Source of the DNA: Fusobacterium mortiferum
GTDB taxonomy: Bacteria > Fusobacteriota > Fusobacteriia > Fusobacteriales > Fusobacteriaceae
DNA: 34,205 bases
Assembly (NCBI RefSeq): GCF_016900045.1
Contig: NZ_JACSNP010000018.1
Location: 1-34,205, forward strand
Direction of reading: 5' to 3'
Below are positions 1-8,191 of this stretch, piece by piece. The notes under the pieces are model-generated. The model saw only the letters and a program-made list of their open reading frames with translations. It did not search any database and was not told the DNA's origin. Numbering within the stretch: position 1 is the first letter of the stretch; the number at the start of each line of letters is the position of its first letter. A program made the position numbers and the translations under genes.

Positions 1-120
1 GGTTCTATAAAGAAAGATTTAAAACTAAAAGATAGAGTTTATAGTTGTTCACATTGTGGAACAGTAATAGATAGAGACTATAATGCTTCACTGAATTTAT
101 CTATGTATAAATTAGCATAA
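1..120 (+). CDS. tnpB: TnpB C-terminal fragment (IS200/IS605 family), cut by the left window edge
   Basis: Reading frame 1 is open from the left edge to a TAA at 118-120 and encodes 39 residues. It carries a zinc-ribbon half (CSHCG) followed at once by [10 protein letters not shown]. That is the TnpB signature in which the second Asp of DRDxNA is the third RuvC catalytic residue. TnpB proteins are RNA-guided nucleases carried by IS200/IS605 elements. Only the last part is inside the window, so it cannot be said whether the gene is intact or whether a TnpA lies upstream. The next gene, hemB, starts 159 bases downstream, so this is the right-hand portion of an element inserted close to the haem operon. 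Confidence 0.85.
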   Translation, partial: GSIKKDLKLKDRVYSCSHCGTVIDRDYNASLNLSMYKLA

Positions 121-279
121 TTTCACAAACAAGAAAATGCTAATGTGTAGGACGCGTTGTATCCGAATTTAAGCCTTTGGAGAGTTATATCAAACGAAAG
201 TAGCTTAGGTAAAATCGGACTTGTAGAAGAAGGAAATAAACAAATTTCTATATTTTTATAGATTTTTGGCAACGGAATT
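121..279 (+). mobile_element. Non-coding tail of the IS605-type element, candidate omega-RNA/right end, and hemB leader
   Basis: No convincing gene lies between the TnpB stop and hemB. In IS200/IS605 elements the 3' end of tnpB and the following right end encode the guide (omega/re) RNA, so the segment up to about 250 is where such an RNA and the element boundary would be expected. Bases 147-200 are less AT-rich than their surroundings and include a short GGA...TCC pairing. I could not define the element end from one copy. The last 30 bases before hemB hold no good ribosome binding site. Confidence 0.35.
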
Positions 280-1257
280 ATGTTTATAAGAACAAGAAGA
301 CTTAGAACTTCTAAAACTCTAAGAGATATGGTAAGAAATGTAACTTTAAGTATAGATGAACTTATATACCCACTTTTTATTGAAGAGGGAGAAAATATCA
401 AAGAAGAGATTACCTCTATGCCTGGTCAATACAGATTTTCTTTAGATAGAATAGATGAGGAATTAGAAGAACTTAAAAAATTAGGAATAAAATCTCTTCT
501 ACTTTTTGGAATTCCAAAAAAGAAAGATCCATTAGGTTCAGGAGCTTATGCTGAAGATGGAATTGTACAGGAAGCTATTAGACATATTAAGAAAAACTTT
601 CCAGAATTCTTAATTATAACTGATGTATGTATGTGTGAGTACACATCTCATGGTCATTGTGGAATCCTAAGTAATTGTGATGTTCATAATGATGTTACAA
701 TTAAATATATGGCTAAAATAGCACTATCTCATGCTAAAGCTGGGGCTGATATTGTAGCTCCTTCAGATATGATGGATGGTAGAATTCAGGCTATCAGAGA
801 GCTTTTAGATGAAAATGGATTTGAGTATCTACCTATTATGGCTTACAGTGTAAAATATGCATCTAATTACTATGGACCTTTTAGAGATGCTGCAGATTCT
901 GCTCCTAGTTTTGGAGATAGAAAAACTTATCAAATGGATTTTAGAAATTCAAAGGAGTTTTACAAAGAAGTAGATTCTGATATAGAAGAGGGAGCAGACT
1001 TTATAATGGTTAAACCTGCCCTTGCTTACCTTGACGTTATACACGCCTTAAAAGATATCTCTTTACCATTGGTTGCTTACAATGTGAGTGGAGAATACTC
1101 TATGGTTAAAGCTGCTGCTCAAAATGGTTGGATCAACGAAAAGGGAATCGTAATGGAAAATATGTATGCCCTTAAAAGAGCAGGTGTAAATCTTATTATC
1201 ACTTATCATGCTAAAGATATTGCTCAATGGGTACAAAATGGAGAGATCACACTTTAG
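280..1257 (+). CDS. hemB: Delta-aminolevulinic acid dehydratase (porphobilinogen synthase)
   Basis: HemB condenses two 5-aminolevulinate molecules to porphobilinogen in the cytoplasm, the first common step of haem, sirohaem and cobalamin synthesis. The 325-residue protein has the usual length and the typical start FIRTRRLR...MVRNVTLSIDELIYPLF. It carries the zinc-site cysteine cluster (DVCMCEYTSHGHCG), the first active-site lysine in YSVKYAS and the Schiff-base lysine in IMVKPALAYLD. The ATG at 280 matches the family N-terminus, although only a weak GGA precedes it. The stop at 1255-1257 lies inside the AGGAGG site of hemL, so the two genes are translationally linked. With hemL and the precorrin-2 dehydrogenase it forms a three-gene operon. 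Its natural upstream region seems to have been replaced by the IS605-type element. Confidence 0.96.
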   Translation: MFIRTRRLRTSKTLRDMVRNVTLSIDELIYPLFIEEGENIKEEITSMPGQYRFSLDRIDEELEELKKLGIKSLLLFGIPKKKDPLGSGAYAEDGIVQEAIRHIKKNFPEFLIITDVCMCEYTSHGHCGILSNCDVHNDVTIKYMAKIALSHAKAGADIVAPSDMMDGRIQAIRELLDENGFEYLPIMAYSVKYASNYYGPFRDAADSAPSFGDRKTYQMDFRNSKEFYKEVDSDIEEGADFIMVKPALAYLDVIHALKDISLPLVAYNVSGEYSMVKAAAQNGWINEKGIVMENMYALKRAGVNLIITYHAKDIAQWVQNGEITL

Positions 1258-1267
1258 GAGGAAAAAT

Positions 1268-2575
1268 ATGAATCACGAAATTTCAAAAGAAATATTTAAA
1301 AAAGCTCAAAAATATATCCCTGGAGGAGTTAATAGCCCAGTAAGAGCTTTTAAATCTGTTCATAGGGAAGCTCCTATCTTTGCTTGTAAAGGTGAAGGAG
1401 CTAAAATATGGGATGAAGATGGAAATGAGTACATTGACTATATCTGCTCTTGGGGACCTTTAATACTTGGACATAATCATCCTAAAATTATCAATGGAGT
1501 AAGAGAGGCTATTGAACTTGGAAGCTCTTTTGGATTACCTACTAAAAGAGAAGTTGAACTAGCTGAGCTTATAACTAAATGTTGTCCATCTATCGAGATG
1601 GTTAGACTTACAACATCTGGTACAGAGGCTACTATGTCTGCTGTTAGACTTGCTAGAGCCTATACAAATAGAAATAAGATAGCTAAGTTTGAAGGGTGTT
1701 ATCATGGACATTCTGATGCTCTACTTGTAAAATCTGGATCTGGATTACTAACTGAAGGATATCAAGATAGTAATGGAATTACTGAAGGAGTATTAAAAGA
1801 TACTGTAACTATACCTTTTGGAGATTTTGATGCCCTAAAAGATGTTTTAGAAAAGAGAAATATAGCTTGTTTAATTATGGAGCCTGTTCCTGCTAATATG
1901 GGAGTTATCTATCCTAATATTGAATTTTTAAAGATGGTAAGAGAGCTTTGTACTCAAACTGGAACTCTATTAATATTTGATGAGGTTATTTCTGGATTTA
2001 GATTAGCTTTAGGAGGAGCACAGGAGTATTTTGGAATCACTCCTGATATGACTACCCTTGGGAAAATAATTGGAGGGGGATATCCAGTTGGAGCTTTTGG
2101 TGGAAAAGCTGAAATTATGCAACTTGTTGCCCCTGTAGGAAGAGTTTATCATGCAGGTACTCTTTCTGGAAACCCAGTTGCTGTAAGAGCTGGTTATGAG
2201 ATGTTAACTTATCTTTCTGATAATAAAGAGACTTTATACAAAGAGCTTGAAGAGAAGGTTAAATATATAACTGATAGAGCTAAAAAATCTGCTGAAAAAT
2301 ATGGTGTAAACATTGTAATTAACTCTATAGGTTCTCTATTCACAATATTTTTTACAGAGAAAAAAGAGGTAAACAATCTTGAAGATGCACTATCTTCTAA
2401 TACGGAAAATTTTGCTATCTATTTCAATACAATGCTAGAGAATGGTATTATCTGCCCTCCATCTCAATTTGAAGCTCATTTTGTATCTGTAGCTCACACT
2501 CAAGAGATACTGGATAGAACTCTTGAAGTTATGGATATGGCATTTAAGGCTATTGGAGAGAAAAATGGAAAATAA
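1268..2575 (+). CDS. hemL: Glutamate-1-semialdehyde 2,1-aminomutase
   Basis: HemL is a PLP enzyme that moves the amino group of glutamate-1-semialdehyde to give 5-aminolevulinate, so this organism uses the C5 (glutamyl-tRNA) route. The 435-residue product shows the family start (KAQKYIPGGVNSPVRAFKSV), the FEGCYHGHSDALLVKSGSG segment, LIFDEVISGFR with the PLP-contacting Asp, and the PLP lysine in TLGKIIGGGYPVGAFGG. An in-frame ATG exists upstream at 1208, but the one at 1268 has AGGAGG at 1256-1261 and matches the family N-terminus. The gene overlaps the next one by 11 bases. Product of hemL feeds hemB directly, although the gene order here is hemB then hemL. Confidence 0.96.
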   Translation: MNHEISKEIFKKAQKYIPGGVNSPVRAFKSVHREAPIFACKGEGAKIWDEDGNEYIDYICSWGPLILGHNHPKIINGVREAIELGSSFGLPTKREVELAELITKCCPSIEMVRLTTSGTEATMSAVRLARAYTNRNKIAKFEGCYHGHSDALLVKSGSGLLTEGYQDSNGITEGVLKDTVTIPFGDFDALKDVLEKRNIACLIMEPVPANMGVIYPNIEFLKMVRELCTQTGTLLIFDEVISGFRLALGGAQEYFGITPDMTTLGKIIGGGYPVGAFGGKAEIMQLVAPVGRVYHAGTLSGNPVAVRAGYEMLTYLSDNKETLYKELEEKVKYITDRAKKSAEKYGVNIVINSIGSLFTIFFTEKKEVNNLEDALSSNTENFAIYFNTMLENGIICPPSQFEAHFVSVAHTQEILDRTLEVMDMAFKAIGEKNGK

Positions 2576-3005
2576 TTTTTTTCCTCTCTTTATAGATTTA
2601 AGAAATAAAAGTGCTTTGGTAATTGGGGCTGGGAAAATAGCCTTTAGAAAAGTGGAAACTCTACTAAAATATGGAGCTAAGGTTACTGTTATAACAAAGG
2701 AGATTAAAGAGGAAAAATTTTTTAATCTTAAAAATATTGATATTAAAATAGGAGAGTTTAATGAAACTCTCCTTGAAAATAGATTTATAGTTGTAGCTGC
2801 TACTGATAATCCAGAATTTAATAGATATATCTATGAACTTTGCAATTCTAAAAATATATTGGTAAATAATATTACCTCTAAAGAGGAGATGAATTGCCGT
2901 TTTGCTAGTATCTTAGAAACTGAAGAGTATCAAATAGCTATATCCGCTAATGGAAATCCAACTAAATCTAAAGCTTTAAAAAATAAGTTAAAAGAGATAT
3001 TATAG
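2565..3005 (+). CDS. Precorrin-2 dehydrogenase (Met8/SirC/CysG N-terminal type)
   Basis: This 146-residue protein begins ENNFFPLFIDLRNKSALVIGAGKIAFRKVETLLKYGAKVTVIT, the NAD-binding Rossmann fold of precorrin-2 dehydrogenases, with VIGAGKIA as the dinucleotide loop. Later parts match the family (VVAATDNPEFN, NNITSKEEMNCRFASI, AISANGNPTKSKALKN). These enzymes oxidise precorrin-2 to sirohydrochlorin for sirohaem or cobalamin. The ATG at 2565 overlaps the end of hemL; a longer frame starting at 2523 lies wholly inside hemL and is unlikely to be used. The protein is the dehydrogenase domain only, with no methyltransferase part as in CysG. Whether it also acts as ferrochelatase, as in Met8p, cannot be told. 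Confidence 0.88.
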   Translation: MENNFFPLFIDLRNKSALVIGAGKIAFRKVETLLKYGAKVTVITKEIKEEKFFNLKNIDIKIGEFNETLLENRFIVVAATDNPEFNRYIYELCNSKNILVNNITSKEEMNCRFASILETEEYQIAISANGNPTKSKALKNKLKEIL

Positions 3006-3024
3006 AAAATCAAATTTAATATTG

Positions 3025-3057
3025 TAAAAAAGATGGCTATATACAACCATCTTTTTT
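3025..3057. terminator. Bidirectional intrinsic terminator between the hem operon and the permease
   Basis: A hairpin AAAAGATGG / CCATCTTTT with a 10-base loop is followed by a T run on the plus strand and, read from the other side, by a T run from the A tract. It can end both the rightward hem operon and the leftward permease gene, which converge here. Confidence 0.8.
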
Positions 3058-3080
3058 TATTCGATCTACTATTTATCTAA

Positions 3081-4424
3081 TTACTTATGATTCTCTTTAG
3101 GTAAAATAATATTTAAAACTAAAGCTATCAATGTAGACATTACTACACTTGAACCAAATATCAATTTTACAAATTGAGGAAATTGAGCTATTGATTGAGG
3201 TACTTGTCCAATTCCTGCTCCAATTGCTACTGATAATCCAACTATTATCATAGTTCTACCTGTTATTCCACCTTTGCTGATAACTTGAATCCCTGTCATC
3301 GTTATCATTGAAAATACTGTTATAGTTCCTCCACCAATTACTGCTGAAGGTATAGTATTTATTATAGCTCCAAATTTTGGTACAAATCCTGCTATCAATA
3401 AAAATCCAGCAGCTATTGCTATAACATATCTACTTACAACCTTTGTTAATACTACAAGACCAACATTTTGTGAATAAGTTGCTGTTGGAAATGAGTTGAG
3501 TACAGCTGAAAATATTGCTCCAACTCCATTTCCTATAACTCCTCCTGATAACTCTTGATCACTTACCTCTCTATTTACTCCACCTAATGTTACAGCTGAC
3601 AGATCTCCTACAGCTTGAATAGCTGTTACAAGATACATAATTACCATAGCTATCATAGACCCCATCTCAAATTTAGGTGCTCCAAAGATAAAAAACTTTG
3701 GAAAGGCAAACCATGCAGCCTCTCTTACTGGAGTAAAATTAACCATTCCTAAAAATACTGATATAACATAACCTACTACTATACCTATTAAGATAGAAGA
3801 TAGTTTAGTAATTCCCTTTGTAAACTGATTAAAATATAGAACTGTTCCTAAAACTATTAAACTTATTGCCCAGTTTTGATAAGAACCATATGTAGGTGCT
3901 CCAACACCTCCAGCCATATAGTTAATACCTATTGGGAATAGTGATAATCCTATTGAAAAAACAACCGTTCCTGCTACTAATGGCGGGAAATATTTTCTTA
4001 TCTTTTTCAGATATGCTCCTATTAATATTGAGGCTATACCTCCTACTATCTGAGCCCCAAATAAAATAGGTAAATTCAATGAGTTTCCACCTAATATAGC
4101 TAAAACAGTAGGTAAAAATCCAAAGCTTGTTCCCATAACTACTGGTAATTTTGAACCAACTCTTAAACCACCAAAAAGCTTAATAGGATAGATTTGTAAA
4201 AATGTCGCTACACCAGCAGCCAACATAGCACACTGTATTAAAATTGTAGTTACACTTGGATCTATCTTAGCAACTCTAGAAATTATCAATATTGGAGCTA
4301 CGTTTCCAACAAACATAGCCACAATATGTTGAAATGCTAGAGGTAAAGCTTCTAAAAAAGCTGGCTTTCCATCTATTCTAAATAACTCCTTCTCTTCCTT
4401 TAAAAGATTTTTTTCCTTTGTCAT
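3081..4424 (-). CDS. NCS2/NAT family nucleobase permease, xanthine/uric acid branch most likely
   Basis: Integral membrane nucleobase:cation symporter. The 447 residues are almost entirely hydrophobic segments, as expected for about 12-14 membrane spans. The NAT signature QN-x-G-x4-T-K appears at residues 319-328 (QNVGLVVLTK), and the TM3-like motif PVVMGTSFGFLP lies near 94-105. SFPTATYSQNVGLV resembles the xanthine/urate permeases (PbuX, PucJ, XanP) more than the uracil (UraA) branch, so xanthine or another purine is the better guess. The ATG at 4424 has a good AAGGAGGG site. A LysR gene ends 121 bases upstream on the same strand and may control it. Confidence 0.85.
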   Translation of the reverse strand: MTKEKNLLKEEKELFRIDGKPAFLEALPLAFQHIVAMFVGNVAPILIISRVAKIDPSVTTILIQCAMLAAGVATFLQIYPIKLFGGLRVGSKLPVVMGTSFGFLPTVLAILGGNSLNLPILFGAQIVGGIASILIGAYLKKIRKYFPPLVAGTVVFSIGLSLFPIGINYMAGGVGAPTYGSYQNWAISLIVLGTVLYFNQFTKGITKLSSILIGIVVGYVISVFLGMVNFTPVREAAWFAFPKFFIFGAPKFEMGSMIAMVIMYLVTAIQAVGDLSAVTLGGVNREVSDQELSGGVIGNGVGAIFSAVLNSFPTATYSQNVGLVVLTKVVSRYVIAIAAGFLLIAGFVPKFGAIINTIPSAVIGGGTITVFSMITMTGIQVISKGGITGRTMIIVGLSVAIGAGIGQVPQSIAQFPQFVKLIFGSSVVMSTLIALVLNIILPKENHK

Positions 4425-4545
4425 TTTCCCTCCTTAAATATTTTATGATAAATGTCACAATTATTTCCAAGGTTATTCTAACATATTTTTTTAAGAAAAG
4501 CTAGCTTTTATATTTTTATTCTAAACCTTTGTTAACTTTTATATT

Positions 4546-5490
4546 TTATTTTTCATATTTTTCTATACTTTCTCTCATCATATTTATTAATAGTTCTATA
4601 AATTTTTGTATATACTCTGGAGTCTCTATCCCCTTATTTGTCACAATCTCTATCTTTAACTCCTCTGTTTGATTTTCCAATGGAAAAATAAATATCGGAT
4701 TTTTACTCTCTTTATTATATTCTAATACTTTTTTCAATATCATCGTTGGACAAATTGCTGCAGCCAAATCATTACAGCAGAGAGAAAGTTGAGTTTCATA
4801 CTCACCTGTATAGTAAAGTATATTTAACTTTACTCCATCTCGTTCAGCATAATGTTGAATTATATTATCAATTGTACTTCCTTCAAAATTACTTGCTATT
4901 GGAATATCTTTTATTCTATCCAGTTTAATTCCAGAACTTAACTCTAATAGCTCCTCTTGTTTAAAATATCTATGGTATAGATTTTCAGAGATTAAGAAAT
5001 GAAGTTTATCCTTTCCTAGAGAGATTATATTAAATTGTGGACTTGTATGTGCATTCAAATCAACAATCATATCTACCTCTCCTTTGAGTAAAAGTTGCTC
5101 TAAAGTTCTCGTATCTTTTATGACAAAAGATATTATTACATTAGGGAAAAATTTATTGTACTCACTCAATAATTTAGGAAGAATAATACTTATTCTAGTA
5201 GCATTTACCCCTATTGTAAGCTTAGGTACAGCTACTCCCTGCATACTCTTTAATCTCTTTTCTAAGTCACTTTCAAGCTCGGCTATTTTACAAAGAGTCT
5301 TATACATCTCCTCACCAGCTAGTGTTAAGGATAACTTTGGTCTTCTATTGAATAAAATTACTTTATACTCCTCCTCTATTCTTTTAATATGGTCGCTCAC
5401 ACATTGTTGAGTGACAAAGGAACGAGCTGCTGCCCTACTTATACTCATCTCTTCAACTACAGTCATAAACATTTTAAAACTAATCAACAT
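4546..5490 (-). CDS. LysR-type transcriptional regulator
   Basis: Predicted 314-residue regulator with an N-terminal winged helix-turn-helix (FKMFMTVVEEMSISRAA...QQCVSDHIKRIEEE..VILFNRR, then LTLAGEEMYK) and a C-terminal effector domain of the periplasmic-binding fold starting near residue 90. The ATG at 5490 gives the standard LysR N-terminus; an upstream in-frame ATG at 5550 would add 20 residues with no family match. A G-rich GGTGGGAAG precedes the chosen start. The gene lies upstream of and in the same direction as the purine-type permease. An inverted repeat at 5546-5563 is a candidate autoregulatory site. The effector cannot be guessed from the sequence. Confidence 0.87.
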   Translation of the reverse strand: MLISFKMFMTVVEEMSISRAAARSFVTQQCVSDHIKRIEEEYKVILFNRRPKLSLTLAGEEMYKTLCKIAELESDLEKRLKSMQGVAVPKLTIGVNATRISIILPKLLSEYNKFFPNVIISFVIKDTRTLEQLLLKGEVDMIVDLNAHTSPQFNIISLGKDKLHFLISENLYHRYFKQEELLELSSGIKLDRIKDIPIASNFEGSTIDNIIQHYAERDGVKLNILYYTGEYETQLSLCCNDLAAAICPTMILKKVLEYNKESKNPIFIFPLENQTEELKIEIVTNKGIETPEYIQKFIELLINMMRESIEKYEK

Positions 5491-5545
5491 CTCAACTTCC
5501 CACCCCTTTTTATTTTTATCTAATATACCACTATCTTTTAATAAA

Positions 5546-5563
5546 TACAAGTTTTTACTTGTA
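5546..5563. promoter_or_regulatory. Perfect inverted repeat upstream of the LysR gene, candidate operator
   Basis: TACAAGT-TTTT-ACTTGTA is a perfect 7-bp-arm dyad, 56-73 bases upstream of the lysR start codon. LysR proteins usually bind interrupted dyads next to their own gene. Assignment is by position only. Confidence 0.4.
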
Positions 5564-5693
5564 ACTATCTGTACAAAAATCTGTTTTACTTTTTTTGATA
5601 ATCCCGTTATAATTCATTTGTAAGAAAATAAAATACTTCATAATATTTCTTATTTTTAAAATGAAACAAATTTTTACCTTTGGAGGTTTATTT

Positions 5694-5846
5694 ATGAATA
5701 AAAAGCCTAGTTCTGAAAATACAAACTTGGATATAATTGAAAACTTAGAGAAAAAATTAAATCCAAAACCAGAAAAAAAAGTAAAACCTAAAAAAGATGA
5801 CGAGTATGCTATGCTTAAAGAGGATTATTTAGACTACTCGAAATAG
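5694..5846 (+). CDS. Small lysine-rich hypothetical protein (50 aa)
   Basis: A short frame with a good GGAGG site about 8 bases before the ATG at 5694 and a strong terminator right after the stop. An in-frame ATG at 5661 lies upstream of that site and is not preferred. The 50-residue product is hydrophilic, starts NKKPSSENTNLDIIENLEKK, contains the run PKPEKKVKPKK and ends acidic and aromatic (DYLDYSK). There is no signal peptide or membrane segment. I recognise no family. Its own ribosome site and terminator argue it is a real single-gene unit; the lysine-proline run may suit nucleic-acid or ribosome contact, but that is speculation. Confidence 0.6.
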   Translation: MNKKPSSENTNLDIIENLEKKLNPKPEKKVKPKKDDEYAMLKEDYLDYSK

Positions 5847-5883
5847 AAAAAAAGCTGTTGCAGTTTTGCAACAGCCTTTTTTA
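5846..5883. terminator. Strong bidirectional terminator
   Basis: GCTGTTGCA-GTTT-TGCAACAGC at 5854-5875, flanked by an A run and a T run, forms a 9-bp perfect stem. It ends the small rightward gene and, read on the other strand, spoVG. Confidence 0.9.
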
Positions 5884-5896
5884 TTTCCCCACACTT

Positions 5897-6178
5897 TTAT
5901 TCTTCAATCAATTCCTCTGGTTTCATCTCATTGAATTTTGCAATTACAGTTTCTGTAATCTCTTTTCTCAACTCAGGAGTTATAGGATGAACTATATCTT
6001 TATACTCTCCATCTGGCATCTTTCTCGATGGCATAGCTACAAACATTCCTTTTTGTCCGTCGATAATTTTTAATCCATGAATAACAAAACACTCATCAAA
6101 AGTAACATCTGCATAAGCTTTTAGCTTTAGTTCACTTTCTCCTTTTACTGCTCTTAATCTTACATCTGTAATCTTCAT
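5897..6178 (-). CDS. spoVG: SpoVG family regulator
   Basis: A 93-residue protein beginning KITDVRLRAV and containing AYADVTFDECFVIHGLKIIDG and FVAMPSRKMPDGEYKDIVHPI, the conserved core of SpoVG. SpoVG was first found as a sporulation/septation factor in Bacillus, but in many non-sporulating bacteria it is a small nucleic-acid-binding regulator. Here it closes the leftward mfd-mazG-rqcP-ispE-spoVG run; ispE and spoVG are also neighbours in Bacillus. A GGAAGG site lies upstream of the ATG. In a probable non-sporulator a role in DNA/RNA-binding regulation rather than sporulation is expected. Confidence 0.94.
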   Translation of the reverse strand: MKITDVRLRAVKGESELKLKAYADVTFDECFVIHGLKIIDGQKGMFVAMPSRKMPDGEYKDIVHPITPELRKEITETVIAKFNEMKPEELIEE

Positions 6179-6211
6179 GATCCATGCACCTTCCCTTTTT
6201 TATGTAATCTA

Positions 6212-7066
6212 TTATAACCCTCTGCAAAGATGTACTTCACAGTGTTGTAATTGCTCTTTTATAGCCTTTACTTCTCTCTCTCCATTTTCCACAAACGTAT
6301 AATATGCACTTCCACTTCCAGACATAAAAAACTTCATATTTGGAATATTTGATAATCTCTTTCTAAACTCTATAATATTACTATCTTCAAGTAAAAGCCC
6401 TTGTTCCAAATGATTTTCTATACTCTCTTCAACTAAAGTAATATCATTATCCCTCAATCCACACACTATTTTATCAATATCCGCATCAACTTTATTATTG
6501 AGCATATACATATTTTTATAAGCTTTAGCTGTTGATACTCCAAAGTTAGGTTTAATTAAAATAATATCTCTATCTAAGTTATTTTCAATTACCTCAATCT
6601 CTTCCCCTATTCCTTTCACTCTGCTAGGTTTATTTACTATAAAGAAAGGAATATCAGCTCCAATACTCTTTCCTATCTCTATTAACTCCTCCAATGAGAA
6701 AAAATTATTGTGATAACTGTTCAATTCCTTCAGGAAAAATGCTCCATTAGAGCTTCCTCCCCCTAAACCAGCTTCATGTGGAATAACCTTTTCTAAATGT
6801 AATTTTATCCTCTTTCTTGGTAATCCACTCATCTCATAAAATTTGTTATATATCTTCCAAAGAATATTCTCTTTACCAGTGGGAATACTTGGCTTATTAG
6901 TCGTTATTTCCAACTCTCCCTCTTCATCAAATATCTCTCCGTCCAATCTATCAGTAAGAGATATCGGAACCATTACCATATCCAAAAGATGATATCCATT
7001 TGGCAAAACTCCAGTTACATTTAAACCAATATTTATCTTAGCATTTGATTTCAAAGAGAACTTCAT
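6212..7066 (-). CDS. ispE: 4-diphosphocytidyl-2-C-methyl-D-erythritol kinase
   Basis: IspE phosphorylates CDP-methylerythritol in the MEP (non-mevalonate) isoprenoid pathway. The 284-residue protein begins SNAKINIGLNVTGVLPNGYHLLDMVM, the IspE substrate-binding start, has the GHMP-kinase ATP loop HEAGLGGGSSNGAF, and a C-terminal MSGSGSAYYTF glycine motif. Length is normal. The start codon overlaps the rqcP stop by one base (TAATG), showing translational coupling. Confidence 0.94.
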   Translation of the reverse strand: MKFSLKSNAKINIGLNVTGVLPNGYHLLDMVMVPISLTDRLDGEIFDEEGELEITTNKPSIPTGKENILWKIYNKFYEMSGLPRKRIKLHLEKVIPHEAGLGGGSSNGAFFLKELNSYHNNFFSLEELIEIGKSIGADIPFFIVNKPSRVKGIGEEIEVIENNLDRDIILIKPNFGVSTAKAYKNMYMLNNKVDADIDKIVCGLRDNDITLVEESIENHLEQGLLLEDSNIIEFRKRLSNIPNMKFFMSGSGSAYYTFVENGEREVKAIKEQLQHCEVHLCRGL

Positions 7067-7356
7067 TAAAAAATATCCTCCTCACTATCAATATCAACAG
7101 TAATCCCTCTACTTTCTAAAACATTTATTAGTTCAGAAGTCTTCTCCTTAGCAACATTTCCTGTAGGTACTTCCAATATCTCAAATTTAAAATACTTATT
7201 GAAATATTCTAACTCTAAGATCTGTCCTACCTTTACCTCTGTACTAGCCTTTGCCACTTTTCCATTAAGCTTAGCTTTTCCACCATCTACCACTATTTTA
7301 GCAATAGGTCTTCTCTTTATTATTCTACTAACTTTTAAAAACTTATCTAATCTCAT
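7066..7356 (-). CDS. rqcP: S4-domain RNA-binding protein RqcP (YabO-like)
   Basis: A 96-residue protein with an S4 fold over most of its length: MRLDKFLKVSRIIKRRPIAKIVVDGGKAKLNGKVAKASTEVKVGQILEL. The Bacillus homologue RqcP works with RqcH on stalled 50S subunits, helping add C-terminal alanine tails during ribosome quality control. The neighbours support the assignment: mazG and mfd lie just upstream in Bacillus too. I chose the ATG at 7356, preceded by GAGGAG; the alternative GTG at 7362 would overlap that site. A generic heat-shock S4 protein (HslR) is possible, but context favours RqcP. Confidence 0.85.
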   Translation of the reverse strand: MRLDKFLKVSRIIKRRPIAKIVVDGGKAKLNGKVAKASTEVKVGQILELEYFNKYFKFEILEVPTGNVAKEKTSELINVLESRGITVDIDSEEDIF

Positions 7357-7393
7357 ATTCACTCCTCTTTATACTATATATACTACATTTTTT

Positions 7394-8158
7394 CTATAAG
7401 TCAATGATTTTTTTTGCATTTTGCCAAAGTTTTTCTAAATCTTCAAGGGAAGTTTTCTCTATTTCACAATTTTTTTCTACATATCTAAATCTTTTGTCAA
7501 ATTTCTTTATTGTTCCTTCTAAAGCCTCTGTCGCATCTATATCTAAAAATCTAGCTATATTAACTATAGAGAAAAGGACATCTCCCAACTCATCTTTCAT
7601 TTTTTCTCTATCTGCTCTTTCTATCTCTACCTTTAACTCATCTAACTCCTCATAAACCTTCTCTAATACCTGCTCTGTATTCTCCCAGTCAAAGCCTACT
7701 TTAGATGCTTTTTTCTGTATTTTTTGAGCCTTTGAAAGGGCTGGAAGATATTTAGGAACTCCATCTATTGCTGATTTTCTATTCTCGTGTAATTTTTCTC
7801 CTTTCTTTATCTCATCCCAATTTGTTAAAACCTCTTTTGTAGATATCTCACTATTTCTCTCTTTAAATACATGAGGGTGTCTTCTTATTAATTTTTCATT
7901 TATCTCATGAGCAACATCTTCAATATTGAATTTTCCCTCCTGTTCACGAATATCAGCTTGAAATACTAAATTCATCAAAACATCTCCAAGCTCCCCTTTA
8001 TGCTCCTCTACATCTCCCTCCATAGCCTCTAATAACTCAGCTACTTCCTCTCTTAGACAAGGTTTTAAGCTCTCTAATGTCTGCTCTCTATCCCAAGGGC
8101 AACCATTTTCACTTCTCAATACCTTTATTATCTCTACAAGTCTATCAAATTCTTTCAT
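7394..8158 (-). CDS. mazG: Nucleoside triphosphate pyrophosphohydrolase MazG
   Basis: MazG hydrolyses NTPs/dNTPs to the monophosphate and pyrophosphate, cleaning nucleotide pools. The 254-residue protein shows two MazG modules: the first has CPWDREQTLESLKPCLREEVAELLEA and GELGDVLMNLVFQADI (the EExxE and ExxD metal sites), the second KVYEELDELKVEIE...DELGDVLFSIVNIARF. The ATG at 8158 has GAGGTG upstream and the family N-terminus (KEFDRLVEIIKVLR). A longer frame from 8191 would add residues encoded by the 20-bp repeat and overlap mfd, so I do not use it. It lies 16 bases after mfd. Confidence 0.93.
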   Translation of the reverse strand: MKEFDRLVEIIKVLRSENGCPWDREQTLESLKPCLREEVAELLEAMEGDVEEHKGELGDVLMNLVFQADIREQEGKFNIEDVAHEINEKLIRRHPHVFKERNSEISTKEVLTNWDEIKKGEKLHENRKSAIDGVPKYLPALSKAQKIQKKASKVGFDWENTEQVLEKVYEELDELKVEIERADREKMKDELGDVLFSIVNIARFLDIDATEALEGTIKKFDKRFRYVEKNCEIEKTSLEDLEKLWQNAKKIIDL

Positions 8159-8171
8159 TCTCTTCACCTCA

Positions 8172-8191
8172 TTATTACTGTTCATATACAT
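8172..8191 (-). repeat. Dispersed 20-bp iteron-like repeat, at the mfd stop codon
   Basis: On the minus strand this reads ATGTATATGAACAGTAATAA, matching the iteron consensus seen upstream of the initiator gene. The TAA within it is the mfd stop codon, so the repeat encodes the last residues VYEQ of Mfd and overlaps the mfd-mazG gap. The match to the 10582 copy continues for several bases beyond the 20-mer. Confidence 0.75.

Noticed and set aside
3034-3046. GCTATATACAA, resembling half of the 20-bp repeat
   Set aside because: Lies in a terminator loop and the second half (ACARTAATA) is missing.
4496-4509. AAAAGCTAGCTTTT palindrome between the LysR gene and the permease
   Set aside because: No loop space for a stable hairpin and no T run; too short to call a terminator or operator.
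5084-5623. Plus-strand frames opposite the LysR gene
   Set aside because: Antisense shadows of a clear LysR gene with no family match or ribosome site.
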